Positions 6,069 to 18,000 of a stretch of DNA of 52,365 bases are shown here, one piece after another. The first letter of the stretch is position 1, and each line of letters begins with the position of its first letter. The notes under the pieces are model-generated. The model did no database searches and was not told where the DNA came from. It saw only the letters and a list, made by a program, of their open reading frames with translations. Source of the DNA: a virus; the IMG/VR virus record IMGVR_UViG_3300007960_000033, positions 1 to 52,365 of that record; one strand, written 5' to 3'. Position numbers and translations under genes: made by a program.

Positions 6069-9000
6069 ATGGAAAAAGTAACTCTCAACAGCCTTGTACA
6101 TAATATAGTTCCAGATTATGTTTTAGAACAATATCCTCTTCTTATTGAATTTTTAAGAGAATATTATAAATCACAAGAAACTTCTGGAAATTCTTTAGAT
6201 ATTATACAAAATCTAAGTGACTATGTAAATATTGATAATATTACTAACCTAATAGAAAGTACTTCTTTATATTCTAATGTAACTTATTATGATAAAGAAA
6301 TATATGTAGATAGTATTAGAGGATTTTCTTCAAATCAAGGATTAGTTAAGATTGGATCAGAAGTTATATACTATGAAAATGCCATTTCTCTTCCTGATGT
6401 AGATTTTTTAGCAAGAATTGAACCAGGATTAAAAGAATTAAATAGTCTAGAAGCGGAAGATTTAAATACTTTACTCGGATGGTATGTAAAAGTTTATAAT
6501 CTTAGTGGTAAACTTATTAGTGAAGGTAAAATAGTAAGCTTGGCGGAAGGTGGAAATAGTGTTAATGTAGATTTTACTCCTATAGTTTCTGATGAAATTG
6601 ATGGGTATGAAAGATCTGAGCTTTATAGATGTGTTGTAAAAAGATCCAAATTTTCTGATTGCAAAAGAGGATTTTCTGCAATAACTGGACTAAGAAACAA
6701 TAAAGATACGAATAGACTTATTTTTGAAGAGACTAATGCGTCTAAACATGTAGTTGGAGATAAAGTATTAAACTTAAATATTATTTTACTAAAAGAGTTT
6801 TTTAATAAAATAAAAGTTCAAATATCTCCTGGATTTGAAAACGAAACTTTTTATTCTACACTAAATGAATCGACTTTTGTTAAGAATATAAGACAGTTTT
6901 ATCTTGCAAAAGGATCAGAGTGTTCTTTTGACCTTCTTTTTAAAGCTATTTTTGGAAAACCAGTAGATATTGTCATTCCAAGCAATAATCTAATAGAACC
7001 TTCTAGCTCTAGATACACTATTACAAAAAACGTTGTAGTAGAGTTATTAGAAGGAGATATTGAATCTTTACAAAATAGAACATTATATCAAGATGAGCAG
7101 TTTAATATTCCTCAAACAAGAGGAATTATAACAAAAGTTGAAACACTACAAAGAGATGATAAGAACTTTTATACTCTTTACATAGACAGTTCGGTAGAAG
7201 AAAACTATGATTCTACTTATGGAAACTTTACTATACATCCCAAAACAAAAAATATTCAAAAAATATCAAAACTACAAAACTTTATTGATGTCGATTCAAC
7301 TATTGGATTTCCATTAAGTGGAACTTTGATTATAAAAGATGTTGATGGATTTGATCGTAAAATACAATATGGTTCAAAAACATCTACACAGTTTTTAAAC
7401 TGTACTAATGTCCTTTATGATTTTGAACTAGGATCAGATGTTTACTTAGATGTTTTTGCATATGTAAGAACATCTAAAAATCCAACTAAAGTAAGAATAA
7501 CAGGAGTTCTTGATAATGACATAAACCTTTCAAATCTTGGAATCAAATATCTGAAAAAAGGTGATGTTTTACCATATAAAACACTTGGAATAGATTTAGA
7601 AAATGATCCAAGAACAAATTGCTGGATTTATAACATCTCTAAAGATTATGATGTCAAATCTATAGTTTTAGTTGATGAAAAAGATTTTACATATACGGTT
7701 GTTTTATATGACAAGCATGATTTTTCTGTTGGACAAGGTATTAAACTTTTTCCAAACATTGGATTTGTAACCTTTAATGGTAATGTAATAGAATATATTA
7801 ATGAATATTCTGTTTCTGTCAGGGGAACAAGAGTTTTATTGGATCCAAATGTAAAATATACTTTACAAAAAAAGGTTAATAAATCAAACTTTAATGGGAT
7901 AACTAGTTATCCATCAGATGTTCAAAATACTTATTATGATAAAGAAACCAAAGATGTTTATGTAAACTCTCAATCGTTGCCTCTTTATAGACCATCATTC
8001 GAAGTTGAAGAACTAAACGTAAATAAGAGAACTAGATCTTTTTCAGGAAATTTTGATAATGATACTCTTATTGATATTGGTAAGCATGGTTTTTATACTG
8101 GAGATGCTGTAGTATATAAACCAAGGGTTATAGCATATGTACCAAAATATGTGATTGAGTCAAATGGTGTTACAAGCTATAAGTTTATAAATCCAGAAAA
8201 TGGTGAGTATGAAAATAATCCTACTTTAACTTTAATAAGAGGAAAAACATATACATTTTCTAATTTTACAGGAATACATCCTCTTAGGATTCAAGAAGAA
8301 AGAAATGGAGTTATTTCAGATCAATATAATAACGGTATTAAAAATAACGATGTTTCTAATGGAATATTATATTGGGAAGTTCAAGAAGATACACCAGATG
8401 TATTATATTATCAATGCCTAAAACATCTATCGATGGGTGGAGTTATTAATATTATTGATGAATCTCAGCAACAAAATTTAAATATTAATAAGGGAATATA
8501 TTATGTTAAAAGAATAACCGATAGAACAATACAACTTTATTCAAGTAGATCTAACATTTATACAAATAAGCCCGTTTTATTAACGGGAACAGTAAATGGA
8601 GATACTATTGAATCTTACGATTACACATATAAAAACTTTGATACTAGAAATATAGATCCTCAAGATATTATAAGAAAGATTCCATTATCACCAAAACATA
8701 ATCATACTAATAATAGTATGATGAGAAAAATGACAAAACCAGGTACAACTGGTATTTGGAGAAATGGAATTGAGGTCTTAAACTATAAATCTAAAGATTT
8801 TTTCAAGTATGGAAAAATAGAATCTGTTGATATACTTTCTAAAGGATCTGGATATGACGTTATTAATATTCCAGCAATAAAAATAACAGATTTAAAAGGA
8901 TCTGGATGTTCTGCTACAGCTTCTGTTAAAGGATATTTAAAGTCTATTGAGGTAATAGATTCTGGTTTTGATTATAAAGATGTTCCTGTCATAAAAATAT

Positions 9001-12000
9001 CTGGTGGAAATGGATTTGGCGCATCTGTTAAAGTTAATCTTGAAAAATATGAGCATTATTCAGTATTTGATTCTTCATCAATAGATGTTTCCTCCGATAT
9101 TATTGGATTTTCAACTTATCATAAGTTTAAAAATGGAGAACTAGTAAAATATGATCCTCAGGGACAAAAGGCTGTTGGTGGCATTACTACATCTGGATAT
9201 TATTATGTCTCTATAGTAGATCCTTGGAATATAAAGTTGCATAGATCTGAAAAATCAGCATCTTCTGGAATAGGAACAATAAATCTATCGCAATTTGGAA
9301 TAGGAAAACATAAACTTATATCAAGTACTAAAAAGAATAGAGTTAAGAACATAGAAGTTCTAAATCGTGGTAGTGGATACGAGACAAAGTTTAGATCTTG
9401 TTCTTCATCTGGAATCAGTACATTCAAAAATACAATAACTATAAACAATCATGGATATGAAAGTGGAGAAATAGTATCTTATAATCCAACAGTATCTCCA
9501 GTTTCTGGACTTTCTTCATCTACTGATTATTATGTACTAAAAGTTGATAATAATAGTTTTAGGTTATGTGAAATATCAGGAATTTCTACCCAAAAGGATA
9601 TTTTTTATAAACAAAAAAAATATATAAGATTTTCTGGATCTCCTACAGGAGAACATAATTTTAAATACCAAGATATTGAAGTAACAATAGAAGGAAGATC
9701 ATCATTAAACTTTACAGATTTAAATGCAGAGACTGGAGCTGTTATTAGACCCATTTTTAGTGGTGAAATTGATTCAATATTTGTAAAAGATGGTGGATCA
9801 AAATATGGTTCTGATATTATTAATTTTGATTCTCAACCAAATATAGAAATACTTCAGGGAAGAAATGCGAGATTAAAACCAGTTGTCAGTGAAGGAAAAA
9901 TTGTAACTGTTATAATAGAAAATCCTGGTAAAGATTATTATTCTATTCCTGAAATTAATGTTATTGGTTCTGGTGTTCAAGCTGTATTACTTCCAGTAAT
10001 AGAAAATGGATTTATTGTAGATGTTATAATACAAAATCCAGGGATTGGATATTCTAAAGATTCAACTAAACTAGTAGTTTCCAATAGAGGAAAAAATGCA
10101 TCATTAAGAGCGAATATTCAAAAATGGACTATAAATCTGGTTGAAAAGTATATAAACTCACAATTAGTATCACCAGAAGATGCTTTTCTATATGAAGGAA
10201 AAGATAAGAGAAGAGGTATTGAATTTGTTCATACTTATGCTCCAAGAAAACTTAGACAGATTTCTTTAGCACAAAGATTTTTAAATGGGCAAGTAACATA
10301 TAATCCAGATTTAGAGCTTATTAATGGAACTGAGTCAGAGTCTCTTTCACATTCTCCAATACTTGGATGGGCTTATGACGGAAATCCTATTTATGGTCCA
10401 TACGGATTTTCTTCTAGAACTGGCGGAAAAATAATCCAGATGAAGTCTGGATATTCCCTCAGAAGTGATTTAAATAAAGATAAAAATAGATTAGATTTAA
10501 ATTTATATCCAGCAGGATTTTTTATCGAAGATTATATTTTTAATGACTCTGGTGATTTGGATGTACATAATGGCAGATACACAATAACTCCAGAATATCC
10601 TAATGGAACATATGCATATTTTTGTACTTTAAATACTTTTTCTGATACTAATGGACCATTTAAGTCATATAAAAAACCGTCTTTTCCTTATGTTATTGGA
10701 AATTATTATGTTTCAGATCCAATAGATTTTAACTTTAGTCCTTTTTCAAACTTAAGTGATTACAATCTTGATAATAGTAATTTATTGAGAAATACAAATC
10801 CATATAACTTTGATTACAAAAATACCAGATATCCATATTTAAAATACGATAGATCTTATAGAAATCAAAATGCTATTGTAAAGTCTACAACTTTTGGAAA
10901 TATTAATAGTATTGGAATAGTAACTGGAGGTTTTGATTATAAAGTTGGAGATAGAGTAGTATTTGAAAGTCAGATAGATTCATTTAGAGCAAAAGCAGAA
11001 GTATCTAAAGTAAGAGGTGAAGAAGTATCTTCTATTGAAGTTATTTCTGATGATACAAAAACTTGTGATATTATAAAAGTAAATAATAGATTTGTTGGAT
11101 TTACTTCAGATCCTCATGGATTTACTAATAGAGAAGTATTAAGTTTATCATTTAACAATAATAAACTAACAACATCTCCTATAAAAGTTGATTATAATAT
11201 TGTTACTTTAAAAGAATCTTTACCAGAAGTTTCTTCGACTGGTATTGTTACATATATTTCTGTCATTACTAATTTTGAAAATATTTATGCGGATGATGTA
11301 TATGAATCAAATGGAGAAAAGTTTAAAGTATTAAAAATAGATTCTCCAAATTCTAGACTACTTGTGCAGAGAGAATATTTAAATTCTATTGGAACATCAC
11401 ACGTATTATCTTCTGGATTAGTGGAAGATTCTAGAAGGTTTGAGTTATCAATACAAAATAGTTTTGTAACTGAGTTTACAAATAAATATCAAAATTCAAT
11501 TTATATTGAACCTTCACTTGATGTTGGTATTGGAACAATAACCATCAATATAACAAATCATAACTTAAATACTGGAGATATTTTAGATTATTCTTTTGAG
11601 GGAGGTTCTTCTATTATTTCTAATGGATTCTCACTTTCAGATGCTCCAGAAATATTTGTTTCTAGAATAAATTCAAATACTATTGGATTGACCACCACTT
11701 TATCTGGAATATCAACAAATCCACAACTATTAGTATTTGATAGTGTTGGTATTGGTTCTGTTCATAAGTTCACTCCAATATATCAAAATAAACTAAGATG
11801 TAATATATTTGATGATAGAATAAAGGTAACAACAACTACTCCACATGGATTAAATGTTGGTGATTCTTTTGAAGTTAAAGTAGTTAGTGGAATAACAACA
11901 ACATTTAAAGTTGAATACAATAGAGAAAATAGAAGAGTTATTATTGGAAGAAGAGATTTTCCATCTTCTGACGTAAACGTTCTAGAAAACTATATTACTT

Positions 12001-15000
12001 TACCAAATCACAAGTTTTATTCTGGACAAGTTGTAATATACAAAACTAACTCTATATTACCAACTGGATTAATAAACAATCAAATATATTATGTTTCTGT
12101 AATAAACAAAGATAGAATAAAATTATGCCAAACCCAGTATGATGCGAACATCGGTTTAAATGCGGTAAACATTACAGATGCTGTTTCTGGATCTATTTTA
12201 CCAGTTAATCCTCCATTAGAAATATATCAGTATTCAGAAGTAGTTTTTGATTTATCAGACTCTTCCTTGTCAATAAATGAACTTAGATCTAGAGAATCTT
12301 TTGATTTTAGATTATATTGGGATCATCATTTAATGCATGAGTATTTTACTTCAGCAACTAGAAAGGAGTTTAATGTTTTATATCAAGGATCTATTGGAGT
12401 AAGTAGTGATGCTTCTGTAAGATTGAGAAATGTAAAAGATTTGCCATCTGAACTTTATTACAATTTATCTCCAAGAAATGTATTTGGAAATGATAAGGAA
12501 GTTGTTGAGTTATTTGTAGATACACAGGCAAATACTGGTGGTTATCACCATAATTCTATTAACATGCTTGAAAGCAAGTTTAATGGTAAATATGTAGTTA
12601 ATGATGTTACATTAACATCTTTTTCTGCACCTCTAGTAAAAAATCCAGAGTTTTCTAAATATCAAAAACAGACAGGAACATCTATTGAATATTATTTGGA
12701 TACTAAAAATGCTTCTGGTAAAATTGCTGATGTAAAAATTCAATCTTATGGAGAAGGATATAAGAAGATACCAAAAATAATCGATATATCTTCTGAAAAT
12801 GGTTATGGGGCAATATTAAAAGTAAACTCAGATAATATTGGACAACCAGTTAATATAGATTTTGACAACATTGGATTTGATTATTATTCTGATAATACTC
12901 TTAGACCAACATCACAAGTTCCTACAATATTAGAGCTTGACTATAAATCTTCGGTAGAAAGTATAGAAGTTATAAATCCAGGTAAAAGGTATTCATTACC
13001 ACCAGATATTATTGTAATAGATGGATTTACCAATAAAGTTTTAGATGATCTAGAGTTTTCTTATGATATTGTTAGAAGAAAGGTCGATATTATAAAAAAT
13101 ACTTATAATATATCCGAATATCCTTCAAGAATACTTACAATCAATAATACCAATGGTATTGGTATCAATACAATAACTTACAATAATGAAAATAAGCATG
13201 TTACTGTTGAAATAAACTCATCTTATAGTACATTAAATGAATTTCCATTTAATATTGGAGATAAATTTTTGATTGAAAATGTAAGTGTTGGTGTAGGAAC
13301 AACTGGTAAGGGATATAACTCAGAAAACTATAACTATACATTATTTGAAGTTATAGATAGTGATCCAAAACTTGGTGGTGTTGGAGCAACTGTAACATAT
13401 AGCTTAGAAGGACTTATTAATGTAGACGAGTATCCTGGAGATTATAATGTCTTCAACTCTTCTGGAAAAATAGTTCCAGAAAGTTATTTACCTCAGTTTA
13501 AATTAACTAAATTTAAAACCAAGTTTTTACCTCAAGAAGAAGTTATCTCTGAGTTAGGTTCCAGAGGAAAAATATTGAGTATTGATTATGAAAGAGACTT
13601 AATAAGAATTTCTACTTTTGATAAGTTTAATATTGGAGATGATTTGAAAGGATTGACATCTGGAAGAAGATCAAAAGTTATTAATGCTATTGATTCAGAA
13701 ATTGAATTTCCAGTTTCTGCTGGTTCTATTGTCAGAAATGGATGGTCAACTAAAAAAGGATTCTTAAATGATGACACACAAAGAATTCATGATAGTGATT
13801 ATTATCAGTATTTTTCATATTCTGTAAAATCTGAAGTTGATTACGAAAGATGGAATCCTTATGTAAAAAATCTTACTCATACTGTTGGATTTAAGAGATT
13901 TAGTGATTTATTAGTCCCATCAGAACCAGAAGAGTTTATTGGAATTAATACAGAACAAAATTCTGGAAATATTAGTGGAATAGCAGATATTTATCAAGTG
14001 GTTGATATTGATTGCTATAGTGATTTTGACACTTCTACAGAATCTTTAAGAGTAATAAATGAGTCTAGAAAATCAAAAGAAATACAACTCAAATCTAAAC
14101 TATTACAAGATTATGTTGAATCAATAGGAAATAGAGTTTTAAGTATTGATGATATTTCCCCACAATTTAATCAAGAGATACGAGCTACTAGATATTCTGA
14201 TATAGATTCTTATACAAGAACTGTAGGATTTAGAAAATATTTTGTAGTTGTTGAAAATATTGATAATCCAGTTGAAAGACAATCTGGAATTGTATTATTA
14301 CTTTCTGATGGTTTAAATGTTTTTAATGTTGATTACGGTAAAACAATTCCAAAGAATAATGATCTTGGTGATTTTGATGCAGAAATTTCTGGTACTGATG
14401 TTATTTTAAGATTTTTCCCAGATGAATATAAAATATCAAATTATTATGTGTTTGCAACATCATTAGAACTTGATACAAATATTATAGGAGTTGGATCATT
14501 ACCAATATTAGGTGATGCAGTTTCTATGTATTCTGAACAGAAACACAATATTGGAATCGGTAACACTGAAATATTAAGACTTCCTTTATCAAATACCTCC
14601 AATAAACTTATAATACATGTATCTGCAGATAATGGATATGTACAAACTGATGAGATTATAATAACAAGTGATGGAAATGATATTTATTTAAATGAATATG
14701 GATTCCTCAATAGTTCTGGAGGAAGTTCAAATAGTACTCCAGGAATCGCAACATTTAGTTATTCTATAGATGGATCCGAAATTGTAGTTTTAACTGATAT
14801 TGATACACCAAATGCAACATCTTTTAATGTAGATACTTCTGTAACTACATTTTCATCTAATGCTATTGGAGTTGGGACAGCATCAATAAATGGCGCTTTA
14901 CTTGAAACATCATACAAATCTATTTCATCATCTCCATCACCATCTGCTGTAGGAATATCTTCGTTTGGACCAAGATATGATGCTGCATATGTTTTAGCTT

Positions 15001-18000
15001 CTGTTCAAGATTTGACAAATGGAACTCATTTTTATACAGAATTTGTTGTTATGTCATCTTGGAATAAATCTATTGAATATGTTAATGGAATGGTGGCAAG
15101 TGGAACAGACATTGGGATTGGAACTTTTGGAGCTTCGTCTGATGGAAGCTTCTGTACAATAGAGTTTACTCCAGAACCAGATATAAATGTAGATGTAAGA
15201 ATGTTCCAGTTTAATATTGGATATTATGATGATTTGATTGAACCAGAAGAAATCATTGATTTAGGAAATATGAAGATTGATTCTGGATGGGGAGAATATG
15301 TTGGTACAGATTTGAGTATAAGAAAATCATTTGATTTATATCATAAAGAACAACCATTATTCCAAAAAATAGTTAATCCAACATTACAAGAAACTTTTAA
15401 CTTTGATGATAATATTTTAAATGTTCCTGGACATTATTTTGTTACTGGAGAAGAGTTGGATTATAAATATAGATTCTCAGATTTTTCCAGCGATAATGCT
15501 ATTTCTATTGCATCAACAACAGTTCCTGGAATAGGAGTTACTGACAAACTTCCAACAACAGTTTATGCCGTTAGAGTTGATAATCTTAGTATTAAATTGG
15601 CAGCTACAGCAGAAGACGCATTAGCATTTACACCAAAAGTTTTTGAGTTTACTTCTTTAGGAATAACAACAGATCATTATTTAACATGTAAAAAACAAAA
15701 TACAAGAGCTCTAATATCTTTAGACAATATTATTCAAGCACCTGTAGTTTCTTCATCAACAACATCAACCTTAGCAATAGAATCTACTCCATTTAATGCT
15801 ATTCTAGAGTTTAGCGATGTATCTGGATTCGCTGGTGGTGATTTAGTTCAAATTGATGATGAGATTATGAGAATATTTGTCATCGGATTTAACGACAATC
15901 CAAATAATGTCTATACAACTAGAGGTTTTATTGGTACTAAGAGAGCTTCACATTCTTCTGGATCTATTGTTACTAAAGTTACTGCTAACTATAATATTGT
16001 TGATAATACTGTTTATTTTCCAGAAGCTCCTTTTGGAAACGTTCAGTTTGAAAATCCATTAAACAAACCAGATGAAGTTGATTATTTTGGATTAGATGTA
16101 AGATCTAAGTTTAATGGAAGAGTTTTTATGAGGTCATCTCAAGAGGGAGGATCTCAAGATCCATACTATAATAACTTTATTTTAGATACTATAAGTGATA
16201 AATTTACAGGATTTGATACTGATTTTGTATTGAAAAGTTTTGGGGGAAATATTACTGGTATTGCATCTCAACATGCTGCAATACTCATCAATAATGTATT
16301 CCAAATTCCAACTGCAACATTTGTAGATGGAAACTATGATATGCTTGAAAATGGTGGAGAAACAACGATTAAATTTGTTGGTTATAATACAAGTAGATAT
16401 TATGATATAAACATGTCTGGATTACCCAGAGGGGGAATGATTCTTTCTATTGGATCATCTGAAGGTTTGGGTTATCAGCCATTAGTTTCTGCTGGTGGAA
16501 CAGCAATAATATCACCATCAGGATCTATTTCAAATATTTCAATTGGAAATTCTGGATCTGGATATAGATCTGGCATACAAACTTCTATTAAAATTGGAAT
16601 AAAAACAGAATCTTTATCTAAACATGTTGAATATATTGGATTTGCAACATCTTATAATGGTTCTATAGTTTCTATCGCAATAACTAATCCTGGAACTGGT
16701 TATACAGCATCAAATCCACCCATAGTTGTTTTTGATGATCCTTTCCCATATCACAATATACCTTTACAATATCAGCCTCCATATACTGGTGTTGGTACTG
16801 AAGCTTATATCGATCTTGTTGTTGGAAATGATTCTAGTGTTATTAGTTATGAAATAAAGAACTATGGTTATGGTTTTGCAATAAGAGATATTTTAACATT
16901 ACCAACTGGAGGAGAAACTGGAATACCAACAACATCTGAATATGGTTCTTTTGAAAACTTTAGTATTATTGTAGATTCTGTATATACTGATGATTTCTCT
17001 GGTTGGCATTTTGGAGAACTTCAACCTATCGATTCTATTAACAATCTTATTGATGGTGTTAGAAGATTTTTCCCAATATCTATTGATGGTCAGCAAACGA
17101 CTATTAGATCTAAACAAGGTTCTGAGATTGACGTACAATCCACATTATTAGTGTTTGTCAATGATATATTACAAGTTCCTGGAGAAGGATATGTATTTGA
17201 AAATGGAAGTATTATAGAGTTTCCAAATCCTTTAGAAGTTGGTAGTAAAGTTTCTATTCTATTTTATAGAGGAAGTGGAGATATTGATACAAAAGATGTT
17301 AATATTTTAGAACCAGTTGAAAAGGGAGATATGTTAATCATTGAAAGTGATGACCCATTATATGAACAAAATCAAAGGCAGATATCAGATATTGTAAATA
17401 CAAATACAGTAGAAACTAATGCTTACTCTGGTCCAGGATTAGATAAAAGTGAATCTATTATTAGACCAATAAAGCTCTGCTTACAAAAAAATGATATTTC
17501 TGTAAATGGAGAATATATTGGAAAATCTAGATCTATCTATGAACCATATATTTTACCAGTTGCAAGATTGATTCATCCAGTTGATGTAAACTCGACAGAT
17601 GTTTATGTTGATAATGTTAAGATTTGTTTTGATGATTTAAGAGAATATTCTGAGAATAAGAGTTTACAACAGTCTATTAGCATAGTTTCTCAAGATATCT
17701 TAGTATCAGCAGCTGCTACAGCAGTTGTATCTGCTGCTGGAACTATTTCATCCATTGTGTTTAGTAATACTGGACTTGGTTATACATCTGGACCAAGGGT
17801 AATAGTACCAAATCCTCCAGTATCATCTTTTATTGATCAAAATGATTTTTATACCAACCAAACTATTATAACAACAACAGTTTCTAATGGATCAATAGAT
17901 TCATTTAATATAATATCTTCTGGAACTGGGTATACTTCAACAAACCCACCATATGTCATTATTGATCCACCAGTTTCAGTTGCAGAAGATATTGTAAATG

